Part shown: piece after piece, positions 26,351 through 36,695 of the stretch
Numbering within the stretch: the stretch's first letter is position 1
Layout of the letters: the number at the start of each line of letters is the position of its first letter
Origin: Gemmatimonadota bacterium
GTDB lineage: Bacteria > JAAXHH01
Length of the DNA: 63,533 bases
Reading direction: 5' to 3'
Assembly: GCA_009837395.1 (NCBI GenBank)
Contig: VXTP01000047.1
Location: 1 to 63,533 of the forward strand
Program-made: the position numbers and the translations under genes
Notes under the pieces: model-generated
The model's database searches: none
What the model was told of the DNA's origin: nothing
What the model saw: the letters and a program-made list of their open reading frames with translations, nothing else

Positions 26351-27748
26351 ATGAAGCAGGAAGATCCTGCACAGCTCTGGTCGGTGTGCTTGTCGGAACT
26401 GAGGGGCATGATGCCCGCGCAGACGTTCGCGACCTGGTTCGAGCGGACCAAGGGGCATGACGTAACACCGGAAAAATTCACGATCGAGGTACCGAACCCG
26501 TTCTCCGGCGAACGGATGCTGAAGCGGTTTCACGACAAGATCAGCCAGGTCGTGACGACCCAACTCGGCCGCCAGGTCGTCATTGACTACCACATCTTCG
26601 AGGGCAATTCACAGATCATCCCCGTGCTTACCGACCTGCCCTCCTACGTGACGGACCGGGCGGACCGGGCGGACCAGGCGGACCAAGCTGACCGGGAAAA
26701 GCAGGCCGCGGGCGAGGCGGAATCGGACAACCTCTACGACAACTACACCTTCGAGAACTTCGTCGTGGGGGAGTGCAACGACTTCGCCCACGCGGCGTCC
26801 CTGGCCGTGGTGAAATCTCCGGGCCAGCAGACCTTCAACCCCCTAGTCATCTACGGCGGCGTCGGCCTGGGCAAGACTCACCTAGCGCAGGCGATCGCCC
26901 ACGAATCGAAGCGGCTCGGCACCGTCGACCGCAGCCGGTACGTCACATCGGAGATCTTCTACAACGAATTCATCGAGTCCATCCAGGAAAAGAAGACGAA
27001 GGAGTTCGCCCAGACCTACCGGAACGTCGACCTGCTGATCGTGGACGACATCCAGTTCTTCTGCAAGGGGCACAAGGACCGCACCCAGGAGGAGTTCTTC
27101 CACACCTTCGACGTGCTGCGCCAGAAGGGCAAGCAGATCGTCCTGACCAGCGACCGCATTCCGAAGGAGCTTTCCGGCCTGGAGGAACGGCTGGTGTCCC
27201 GGTTCGAGTGGGGGCTTCTCGCGGACATGAAGCCGCCCGACTACGAGACCCGGGAAGCCATTCTACAGAAGAAGGCGGACAAGGACGGGCTGTCGCTCAG
27301 CCCGGACGTCATCGCCTATATCGCCGACCGCGTCGCATCGAACATCCGGGAACTGGAAGGCGCCGTGCTCAGCCTGCTGGCCTACGCGTCGCTGAGTCAC
27401 TGCGACATTACCATCGAAGTGGCGAAGCGGGTGCTGAGCAACAAGATCCGCAGAAAACAGCGCTCAGTGGGGATGGAAGACATACAGAAGGCCGCGGCCG
27501 GCCATTACGGCGTGTCCGTCGAGGATCTCGCCGCGAAGACGCGAAAGAAGCACGTGGTGGCAGCCCGCCAGGCCGCCATGTACCTTTGCCGGGACATGAC
27601 GCGCGCGTCGCTCAAGGATATCGGCGCGGTTTTCGGCAAGAGAGACCACACCACCGTCATACACGCCTGCCAGACGGTCAAGAAGCTCCTGTTGAACGAC
27701 GAAACCCTCCAGGAAGACCTCGATAAGATCAGAAATTCGCTGGCTTAG
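26351..27748 (+). CDS. dnaA: Chromosomal replication initiator DnaA
   Basis: DnaA binds DnaA boxes, opens the origin and recruits the helicase. Domain I is at about residues 1-85 ([22 protein letters not shown]). Domain II is a short low-complexity linker with four RAD/QAD units (about 97-120). Domain III has [10 protein letters not shown], Walker [11 protein letters not shown] and Walker [11 protein letters not shown]. Domain IV ends with the DNA-binding signature [16 protein letters not shown]. Length 465 is normal. The linker repeats are DNA-level near-copies of a GGACC-type repeat, and part of them recurs near 54619. Confidence 0.98.
   Translation: MKQEDPAQLWSVCLSELRGMMPAQTFATWFERTKGHDVTPEKFTIEVPNPFSGERMLKRFHDKISQVVTTQLGRQVVIDYHIFEGNSQIIPVLTDLPSYVTDRADRADQADQADREKQAAGEAESDNLYDNYTFENFVVGECNDFAHAASLAVVKSPGQQTFNPLVIYGGVGLGKTHLAQAIAHESKRLGTVDRSRYVTSEIFYNEFIESIQEKKTKEFAQTYRNVDLLIVDDIQFFCKGHKDRTQEEFFHTFDVLRQKGKQIVLTSDRIPKELSGLEERLVSRFEWGLLADMKPPDYETREAILQKKADKDGLSLSPDVIAYIADRVASNIRELEGAVLSLLAYASLSHCDITIEVAKRVLSNKIRRKQRSVGMEDIQKAAAGHYGVSVEDLAAKTRKKHVVAARQAAMYLCRDMTRASLKDIGAVFGKRDHTTVIHACQTVKKLLLNDETLQEDLDKIRNSLA
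26653..26710. repeat. GGACC-type nonamer repeats in the dnaA linker
   Basis: Units of about nine bases close to gcggaccgg are repeated four to five times and encode the [13 protein letters not shown] run of domain II. The last part, 26690-26710, encodes ADREKQAA and matches 54619-54639 at 20 of 21 positions. Confidence 0.85.
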
Positions 27749-27795
27749 CCCGCCTGCTGTTCAGCAACGCCCACGACACAGTCAAACCACGCCTG

Positions 27796-27829
27796 AAATT
27801 GTGGATAACCACCACCTTATCCACAATTT
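27796..27829. promoter_or_regulatory. Inverted pair of DnaA boxes
   Basis: AAATTGTGGATAA (27796-27808) and TTATCCACAATTT (27817-27829) are perfect inverted 13-mers around ccaccacc. Each arm contains a consensus DnaA box. The symmetry extends beyond the box on both sides. Confidence 0.9.
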
Positions 27830-28139
27830 GTCAACAAATCTCGCCTGTCTTAACCCCAGTCCCAGTATGAAGTTGCATATTGTATATACCAAATTTCCAC
27901 ACCAATCCACCGAGGGAAATGCACCTGGGTGTGGATAGGTCCCCGGCCGCGGCGCCAGAAGGCCTCGTTTCGACCTGGAACAGGCTTCAAATCGGCTTAC
28001 AGGCACCCGATCGCACATCGGCGTGGATCTGGCGCGTTTACGGACTGGAGATGATGTGGATAACCCGGGGGATAAGGGGATGGGTCGTGTCGATGATTTG
28101 TGTATAACCGGGAGTTTTGTCCCTTTTCGGTTTCTAGTG

Positions 28140-28157
28140 TGTGGATAATGTGGATAA
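28140..28157. promoter_or_regulatory. Two abutting direct-repeat DnaA boxes
   Basis: TGTGGATAA occurs twice with no spacer (28140-28148 and 28149-28157), 30 bases before the AT-rich unwinding stretch. This is the natural place to nucleate a DnaA filament. Confidence 0.88.
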
Positions 28158-28251
28158 ACACCTGTTTAGTTGCCGGTTTCTCCACATCATTTATTTTACG
28201 TAATTAATTGTTTTTATTACAACTTATCATCGTAAATACGCATTTATGCAC

Positions 28252-28276
28252 ATATCCACATTCCTTATTATTATTA
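28252..28276. promoter_or_regulatory. Candidate DnaA-trio element
   Basis: A one-mismatch box ATATCCACA (28252-28260) is followed, after ttcc, by four TTA triplets (28265-28276) in the AT-rich stretch. The box-spacer-triplet layout resembles DnaA-trio elements described in Bacillus subtilis, where each triplet contacts one DnaA on single-stranded DNA. The match is by eye. Confidence 0.45.
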
Positions 28277-28389
28277 TTCCTTTTTTAATACATACATAAT
28301 AAAAACAAGGTATACACAATATATTGTACGTTTATTTGAGTCATTCCGTGACGTTATACAATATAGGGTAGTTTTGCCTCACAAAACCC

Positions 28390-28417
28390 TTGCACTGTTC
28401 CGAGCATATTCTATATT
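28390..28417 (+). promoter_or_regulatory. Candidate promoter of dnaN
   Basis: TTGCAC at 28390-28395 and TATATT at 28412-28417 are 16 bases apart. Transcription would start about 110 bases before dnaN. Confidence 0.5.
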
Positions 28418-28536
28418 ATATTCAATAATAGTGATAGGTTACTGTACAAGAAACCTCCCTGGTTCATTCTGTACAGTGCGGACCCGACGAGGTAACCGGC
28501 GAAGAACGCCCAGCAGACTGCCCAAAGGAGTACCCT

Positions 28537-29667
28537 GTGAAAATCACCATTCCGTCCAGTGCCACCCTGATGAGCGGTATACAGACCGTTCTGAATGTCG
28601 TTCCCCCGAAGACCACCCTGCCCATCCTGTCCAACATGCTGCTGGAGACGGAAGACGGCCACCTGACCATCGGGGCCACCGACCTGGACATCTTCATCAT
28701 GACGAAGATCCCCGCCCAGATATCGGGAGAGGGATCGATCACGGTACCCGGAAGGAAATTCGCGGAAATGGTGCGCGAGCTGCCCGACGCGCCCGTGGAT
28801 ATCGAGGTGGACGGAGTCAAGGTGATCATCCGGTGCGACCGCGGGGTTTTCCGCCTGGTGGGCATCAGCAAGGACGAGTACCCGGCACTGCCGGACGTGA
28901 CGTCCGAACAGACCATAGAGATTCCGTCGTCTTCGCTGCAGCGGCTGATCCGAAAGACGGTGTACGCCGTATCGAAGGACGAGATCCACCCGAGTCTCTG
29001 GGGCGCGTTCCTCCGCATTGGCCGCGGCGCCGTCCGGATGGTGGCCACCGATGGGCACCGGCTGGCCAAGACGACGCTCCCCTGCGATGTTTCCGATGCG
29101 GCCACGGAGGGGATTATCGTGCCGCCCAAGGCGCTTAACAACCTTTCGCGCCTCATCGGGGAATCGGATTCGCCGTCCCGGATCACCATCGGCGAGAATC
29201 ACGTCCTCTTCGAACTGGAGAACGCCCGGTTGTTCGCCAGGCTGATCGAAGCGACCTATCCGGACTACGAGCGGGTGATTCCCTCGGGGAACGACAAGGT
29301 GGTCAAGGTGAACCGCGAGGAGCTCGAGAGCGCCGTCCGCCGCGTGTCCGTGCTGTCCAATCCCACCACACGGCAGATCCGGTATTCGTTCCGGCCGGGT
29401 TTCGTCGAACTGAGTTCCTTCAGCCACGATATCGGCGGCGAGGCCCGGGAAGAAGTGCCGGCCGAATACGAAGGCGAAGCCATGGATACGACCTACGATT
29501 TCCGCTACCTCCTCGACGTCGTGGAGCGGATCGAGAGCGAAGACGTGGTTTTCAAACTGGATACGCCGGTCAGCGCGGGGATCATCACCCCCTCCCGGGA
29601 AGAAGCGGAGGGCGAGGACTACCAGTGCCTGATCATGCCCTTCAGGACGACCGAGGCGGAAAGCTAA
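28537..29667 (+). CDS. dnaN: DNA polymerase III beta subunit (sliding clamp)
   Basis: The clamp encircles DNA and tethers the polymerase. The 376-residue product has the three-fold domain repeat and family sequences such as PILSNMLLE near the start, LGATDLDI-like IGATDLDIFI, and the C-terminal CLIMPFR. A GTG start at 28537 is supported by AAAGGAG six bases upstream. recF begins two bases after its stop, so translation is probably coupled. Confidence 0.97.
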   Translation: MKITIPSSATLMSGIQTVLNVVPPKTTLPILSNMLLETEDGHLTIGATDLDIFIMTKIPAQISGEGSITVPGRKFAEMVRELPDAPVDIEVDGVKVIIRCDRGVFRLVGISKDEYPALPDVTSEQTIEIPSSSLQRLIRKTVYAVSKDEIHPSLWGAFLRIGRGAVRMVATDGHRLAKTTLPCDVSDAATEGIIVPPKALNNLSRLIGESDSPSRITIGENHVLFELENARLFARLIEATYPDYERVIPSGNDKVVKVNREELESAVRRVSVLSNPTTRQIRYSFRPGFVELSSFSHDIGGEAREEVPAEYEGEAMDTTYDFRYLLDVVERIESEDVVFKLDTPVSAGIITPSREEAEGEDYQCLIMPFRTTEAES

Positions 29668-29668
29668 G

Positions 29669-30766
29669 GTGCACCTTCAAGGGCTGTCCCTCAGTCATTT
29701 CAGGAATTACGCATCCCTGTCGCTGGCCTGTGATTTGCAAACGAATGTTTTCATCGGATCGAACGGACAAGGAAAAACCAACCTCCTGGAAGCGGTCTAC
29801 TACCTGTGCGTGGCCCGGTCCTGCCGCGAGGCACAGGACCGGGATCTCGTGCGCATGGGGGCGGACCACTTCCTGATACAGGGACAGGGCCGGTCCGCGG
29901 AGGGCAGGGAGGTCGAGGTACAGATCCGATACGCCCGCCCGTCGGGGAAGAAGGTCTTTGTAAACGAGTCGCCCCAGCGGAACCTGTCGGACCTGTACGG
30001 TATTTTGGCGGCCGTCGTGATCTCGCCGGACGACCGGAGGCTGGTCCAGGGCTCGCCGGGCTCGCGCCGGCGGTTCCTCGACATCGCGATCTCGCAGTCC
30101 AACGCCGCGTATCTTTCGGCCCTGCAGGAATACAGGCGGGTGGTCCGGCAACGCAACGAGGCGCTGCGCGCGTACCAGGAGCGGCCGGGAAGCACGGAGG
30201 GCCTGGAAGTCTGGAACACTCCCCTGGTCGCGCTGGGCAGCCGGATCATGAGAAAGCGGGTGGAAGTCGTCGAGGACCTGAAGGAAGAAGCCAGCCGCAT
30301 TCACGCCGCCGTCAGCGCCGACAGCGAGAGTCTCGAGATCGACTACGCGCCCTCCTTCGAATACAAGGCCCTCGCGGATATCGAGCAGGCCTTCGAGGAG
30401 GCGCTGGACCGGGCCGCGCCGCGGGAGAGGGCGCGGTGCATGACGGAGGTGGGGCCCCATAGGGACGACCTGTCCATCCGGATGAACGGGGTCTCGCTGC
30501 AGGCCTTCGGGTCGCAGGGACAGCACAAGACGGCGGCGACGGCCCTGAAGCTGGCGGAAGCCCGCTTTCTGTGGCGCCGGCTGCAGGCCCCGCCGCTGCT
30601 GTTGCTGGATGACATATTCGCGGAGATCGACGCCGCCAGGACGGGCCGCCTGATGGAAATGGTACCCGCCTACGGCCAGACCTTCATTACGACGGCCAAG
30701 GAAAGCGATATAGGGGACTACCGCCGGGGGATCACCCGGTTCCGCGTCCACGGAGGCGCGGTGACG

Positions 30767-30778
<12 letters not shown>
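29669..30778 (+). CDS. recF: DNA replication and repair protein RecF
   Basis: RecF is an SMC-like ATPase that helps load RecA at gaps. The protein starts with HLQGLSLSHFRNY, has Walker A GSNGQGKTNLLEA (about 32-44), the family motif SPGSRRRFLDI, the ABC signature region QGQHKTAATALKLAE and Walker B PLLLLDDIFAEID. Length 369 is normal. GTG 29669 is the start next to the dnaN stop. The stop region is duplicated: ccctacgactga occurs at 30767-30778 and again at 30781-30792. Confidence 0.96.
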
Positions 30779-33573
<2,795 letters not shown>

Positions 33574-33630
33574 TACCCGGCGCCTGCCCGGCGCGATCAT
33601 AACACGATTTAACACGTTCAAGGGGAAAGC

Positions 33631-36129
33631 ATGGCGGTAGAACAACACGACAACATCCAGCCGATCTTCATCGAAGACGAGATGAAGAGTTCCTATCTCG
33701 ATTTCTCCATGAGCGTGAACCTGTCCCGGGCGATTCCGGACGTCCGCGACGGGTTCAAGCCGTCCCAGCGGCGCATTCTCGTGGCGATGCGCGACCTGAA
33801 CCTCACGCCGGGAAGGCCCACGCGGAAGTGCGCCAAGATCGTCGGCCAGACGATCGGGGACTACCACCCCCACGGCGACCTGGCCGTGTACGATACCCTC
33901 GCGCGGATGGCCCAGCCCTTCAGCATGCGCTACCCCATGGTCTTCGGCCAGGGCAATTTCGGGTCCATCGACGGCGATCCGCCGGGCGCCATGCGGTACA
34001 CCGAATCGCGGATGTCCCGCCTGGCCATCGAGATGATGGAGGATATCGACAAGAACACGGTCGATTTCATGCCCAACTACGACGAGTCGAAAGACGAGCC
34101 GACCGTGCTGCCGGGCAAGTTCCCCAACCTGCTCTGCAACGGCTCCCTCGGCATCGGCGTGGGCATGGCCTCCAATCTCCCGTCCCATAACCTCAGCGAA
34201 GTGGTGGACGGCATCGTGGCGGTGATCGACCACCCGGAAATCACGATCGGGGAGCTCGCCGCGCACATCCAGGGCCCCGATTTCGCCACCGGCGCCATCA
34301 TCTACGGCCGCAACGCGATCAACGAGTATTTCCACACCGGCCGAGGGAAGATCAAGGTGCGCGCCCGCACGACGATCGAGGTGCACGAGCAAAGCGAAAA
34401 GGAAACCATCGTCGTTACGGAGATCCCCTACAAGGTCAACAAGTCCAGCCTGATCGAGAAGATCGCCGACCTCGTCCGCGAAAAGCAGATACTGGGCATT
34501 ACCGACATACGGGACGAGTCGGACCGGTCGGGCATGCGCATCGCCATCGACGTGCGGCGGGACATCCCGGGCAACATCGTGCTCAACCACCTCTTCAAGA
34601 TGACGCCGCTGGAGACCACCATCGGCGTCACCATGCTGGCGCTCGTGGACGGGCGGCCCCGGGTCCTGAACATCAAGGAGTGCATCCAGCACTTCATCGA
34701 CCACCGCCACGAGGTGCTGGTGCGCCGGACCACCTTCGACCTCGAGAAAGCCGAGCAGCGGGCCCATATCGTGGAGGGCCTGCGCGTCGCGCTGGACAAC
34801 GTGGACCGCGTCATCGAAGTCATCCGCGGATCGCATACCGGCGAGGAGGCCATGGAGGTCCTGGGAGACGAGTTCGGCCTGTCCCGCGCCCAGGTCGAGG
34901 CCATCCTGGACATGCGCCTGCAGCGCCTGACCGGGCTGGAAAGAGACAAGCTGGAGGAAGAATACGAAGAGCTGGTCGCGCGGATCGCCGATTACCGGGA
35001 CATCCTCTCGCGCCTGGAACGGCGGATGCAGATCATCAAGGACGAGATGATCGACCTGAAGGAACGCTACGGCGACGAGCGGCGGACCGAGCTGATCGAC
35101 ATCGAGGGCGATCTCAGCATCGAGGACCTGATCGCCGACGAGGAGATGGTCATCACCATATCCCACGCCGGTTACGTCAAGCGCCTGCCCATGGACACCT
35201 ACCGCAGCCAGAACCGCGGCGGCAAGGGGATCACCGGCATGAAGACCCGGGAAGAGGATTTCGTAGAGCACCTCTTCTCCGCCTCGACCCACTCCTACAT
35301 CCTGTTCTTCACGAACCGCGGCAAGTGCTACTGGCTCAAGGTGTGGGAGATCCCCGAAGCCGGCCGCACGGCCCGCGGCAAGGCCGTCGTCAACCTGCTG
35401 CAGCTCGACCAGGGAGAGAGCATCGCGGCCTTCCTGCCGATCAGGAACTTCGACGACGAGCATTATATCCTGATGGTGACGCGGGGAGGCCTTGTGAAGA
35501 AAACCGTGCTGTCGGCCTATGGGAATCCCCGGCGGAACGGCATCGTGGCGCTGAACATCCTCGAGGGCGACGCTCTCATCGAGGCCCTGCTGACCGACGG
35601 CGACAACGACATCGTCATCGCCAGCCGGAACGGCCAGGCCGTCCGCTTCCACGAGAGCGACGTCCGGACGATGGGCCGCGGCGCGCAGGGGGTGCGGGGC
35701 ATACGCCTCGGCGAAGGCGACCGGGTCGTGGGCATGCTGGCGTCGGATCGGGACACCACGCTGCTATCCGTCACGGAGAACGGCTACGGGAAGCGGACGG
35801 ACATCGAGAACTACCGGCTGACCCGCCGCCACAGCAAGGGCGTGAGCAACATACGCACCAGCGAACGCAATGGCCCCGTCGTGTCGATTCACGCGGTATC
35901 CGACGAAGATGAGCTGATGATCATTACCACGAACGGGCTCATCATACGCCTGCCGGTCCGCGACCTGCGCCCCATCGGCCGGAACACCCAGGGCGTCCGG
36001 CTCATCAACCTGGGCGAAGGGGACCGGGTGATCGATGTTTCCCGGATTACGCCGGGCGACGAAGAGGACGATCCGGCAACTTCCGAATCGGACGAATCAC
36101 CCGGTAAGGACGGCGAAGAGGAAGAATAA
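33631..36129 (+). CDS. gyrA: DNA gyrase subunit A
   Basis: GyrA cuts and rejoins DNA. The active tyrosine is Tyr123 in AMRYTESRM. The C-terminal beta-pinwheel domain contains a GyrA box (QNRGGKG), which marks a supercoiling gyrase rather than topoisomerase IV. In the quinolone region the sequence is HPHGDLAVYD: Leu84 takes the place of the usual Ser (E. coli Ser83), while Asp88 (E. coli Asp87) is kept. The tail is short and acidic. 832 residues is typical. No second gyrA/parC is seen in the window. Confidence 0.97.
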   Translation: MAVEQHDNIQPIFIEDEMKSSYLDFSMSVNLSRAIPDVRDGFKPSQRRILVAMRDLNLTPGRPTRKCAKIVGQTIGDYHPHGDLAVYDTLARMAQPFSMRYPMVFGQGNFGSIDGDPPGAMRYTESRMSRLAIEMMEDIDKNTVDFMPNYDESKDEPTVLPGKFPNLLCNGSLGIGVGMASNLPSHNLSEVVDGIVAVIDHPEITIGELAAHIQGPDFATGAIIYGRNAINEYFHTGRGKIKVRARTTIEVHEQSEKETIVVTEIPYKVNKSSLIEKIADLVREKQILGITDIRDESDRSGMRIAIDVRRDIPGNIVLNHLFKMTPLETTIGVTMLALVDGRPRVLNIKECIQHFIDHRHEVLVRRTTFDLEKAEQRAHIVEGLRVALDNVDRVIEVIRGSHTGEEAMEVLGDEFGLSRAQVEAILDMRLQRLTGLERDKLEEEYEELVARIADYRDILSRLERRMQIIKDEMIDLKERYGDERRTELIDIEGDLSIEDLIADEEMVITISHAGYVKRLPMDTYRSQNRGGKGITGMKTREEDFVEHLFSASTHSYILFFTNRGKCYWLKVWEIPEAGRTARGKAVVNLLQLDQGESIAAFLPIRNFDDEHYILMVTRGGLVKKTVLSAYGNPRRNGIVALNILEGDALIEALLTDGDNDIVIASRNGQAVRFHESDVRTMGRGAQGVRGIRLGEGDRVVGMLASDRDTTLLSVTENGYGKRTDIENYRLTRRHSKGVSNIRTSERNGPVVSIHAVSDEDELMIITTNGLIIRLPVRDLRPIGRNTQGVRLINLGEGDRVIDVSRITPGDEEDDPATSESDESPGKDGEEEE

Positions 36130-36137
36130 AAAAGCGC

Positions 36138-36165
36138 TTGACACCCTTAGCGCGCACCCTATATT
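36138..36165 (+). promoter_or_regulatory. Promoter of the lysW operon
   Basis: TTGACA at 36138-36143 and TATATT at 36160-36165 are 16 bases apart. The boxes begin nine bases after the gyrA stop. Transcription would start near 36172, giving a leader of about 92 bases before lysW. Confidence 0.8.
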
Positions 36166-36178
36166 GCGTCCGTTCTTT

Positions 36179-36233
36179 GAGGAGGAAAGGCCTCTTCCGA
36201 AGGGTGAAATGGCCTTCGGGAACGATTCGTTCC
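36179..36233 (+). promoter_or_regulatory. Structured lysW leader with three consecutive hairpins
   Basis: Three inverted repeats follow each other in the lysW 5' leader. Hairpin 1: GAGGAGG (36179-36185) with CCTCTTC (36191-36197), one G-U pair. Hairpin 2: CCGAAGG (36197-36203) with CCTTCGG (36213-36219). Hairpin 3 or operator: GGAACGA-t-TCGTTCC at 36219-36233, nearly a perfect 15-base palindrome. No T run follows. It is too short for a lysine riboswitch. Hairpin 3 could be an operator half-site pair. Confidence 0.6.
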
Positions 36234-36263
36234 GAGGCTGCATTGGTGTAAAGCGGGGGTATT

Positions 36264-36431
36264 ATGAGCGGGATCTGCCCGGAATGTGGCGCCGAGATCA
36301 CCCTGGATTATGATGTCGTGGTAGGCGAAATCATAACGTGCCCGGAGTGCGGCGCGGAACTGGAAGTGATCAGCGTCGACCCACTGGAGTTCGCGCTGGC
36401 ACCGGAAGAAGAGGAAGACTGGGGAGAATAG
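36264..36431 (+). CDS. lysW: Amino-group carrier protein LysW
   Basis: LysW is a small acidic protein whose C-terminal glutamate gamma-carboxyl is joined to the amino group of alpha-aminoadipate (or glutamate), protecting and carrying it through the pathway. The 55-residue product has two CPECGAE knuckles (CxxC near residues 5-8 and 26-29) for zinc, then an acidic end finishing in EDWGE, the diagnostic C-terminal motif. A GGGGG ribosome site precedes ATG 36264. It heads the operon and is separated from the enzyme genes by a leader peptide and a terminator. Confidence 0.97.
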   Translation: MSGICPECGAEITLDYDVVVGEIITCPECGAELEVISVDPLEFALAPEEEEDWGE

Positions 36432-36485
36432 GCCCAAGGACGGATGGGCGGTTTCGAGAACTTACGGGATATCAGGGAAATCACG

Positions 36486-36563
36486 ATGAGCAAACGAATG
36501 AAACATAAACATGGTAAACATGATTGTGATTTGCGTTCGTCCGCTCGTCGGGCCCCGCGATAA
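36486..36563 (+). CDS. Leader peptide rich in Lys, His and Arg (attenuator peptide)
   Basis: This 25-codon ORF starts MSKRMKHKHGKH and ends with an Arg-rich tail (RSSARRAPR) before TAA. It contains four Lys (all AAA), three His (all CAT) and five Arg codons, so 12 of 25 residues are basic. Lys and His alternate in codons 3-12. AAA and CAT stand out in GC-rich surroundings where AAG and CAC are common. AGGGAAA lies five bases before the ATG. An intrinsic terminator ends 86 bases after its stop codon. These traits match a control peptide whose translation senses charged tRNA rather than a functional protein. Confidence 0.75.
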   Translation: MSKRMKHKHGKHDCDLRSSARRAPR

Positions 36564-36601
36564 TCCTGCGCAAGGGATAACGGGGTCACGGGAACAGTTG
36601 G

Positions 36602-36649
36602 GAGCCGTGTTCCTCTTCGATTGAGCGAAGAGGCCGGCTCTTTTTTTTT
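36602..36649 (+). terminator. Intrinsic terminator between lysW and lysX1
   Basis: GAGCCG (36602-36607) pairs with CGGCTC (36635-36640), and CCTCTTCG (36612-36619) pairs with CGAAGAGG (36626-36633), around a six-base loop. Nine T follow (36641-36649). It is the strongest terminator seen in the window and lies inside an operon, 46 bases before the lysX1 start, as an attenuator would. Confidence 0.92.
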
Positions 36650-36695
36650 GCATGACGGGCAAGGGGACGCGGGATACCCGGAGGATGAGGTTTAC

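Larger units (their letters stand above)
27749..28536. other. Chromosomal replication origin oriC (dnaA-dnaN interval)
   Basis: This 788-base gap has all the parts of a bacterial origin. Perfect DnaA boxes (TTATCCACA or its complement) are at 27800-27808, 27817-27825, 28055-28063, 28140-28148 and 28149-28157. One-mismatch boxes are at 27930-27938, 28099-28107, 28178-28186 and 28252-28260. A strongly AT-rich stretch, about 28187-28335, is the likely unwinding element. The first two boxes are arms of a 13-bp inverted repeat and the 28140/28149 boxes are a direct tandem pair. A dnaN promoter lies at the right edge. No protein gene is supported here. Confidence 0.93.
36474..36649 (+). promoter_or_regulatory. 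Candidate Lys/His/Arg-responsive transcription attenuator
   Basis: The parts are, in order: a Shine-Dalgarno AGGGAAA (36474-36480), the leader ORF (36486-36563), a GC hairpin (36551-36557 with 36581-36587, plus an inner stem 36563-36567 with 36574-36578), alternative pairings that would break the terminator (CACGG 36587-36591 with CCGTG 36605-36609, or GGAAC 36591-36595 with GTTCC 36609-36613), and the intrinsic terminator (36602-36649). A further stem pairs 36478-36487 with 36523-36532 (ten pairs, one G-U) and puts all Lys and His codons in its loop. The arrangement is that of amino-acid leader attenuation. Confidence 0.7.

Noticed and set aside
36172-36263. Lysine riboswitch upstream of lysW
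   Set aside because: The leader is about 90 bases, far shorter than an L-box (about 170), and lacks its conserved junction motifs.
36209-36313. Upstream ORF overlapping the lysW start (begins MAFGNDSF)
   Set aside because: It has a GGG before the ATG but few Lys, His or Arg codons, overlaps lysW out of frame and has no terminator after it, so it is not a convincing leader peptide.
36432-36650. T-box riboswitch before lysX1
   Set aside because: The GGGTCACGGGAAC stretch before the terminator only loosely recalls the T-box AGGGTGG motif, and no specifier loop arrangement is evident; the leader ORF explains the region better.
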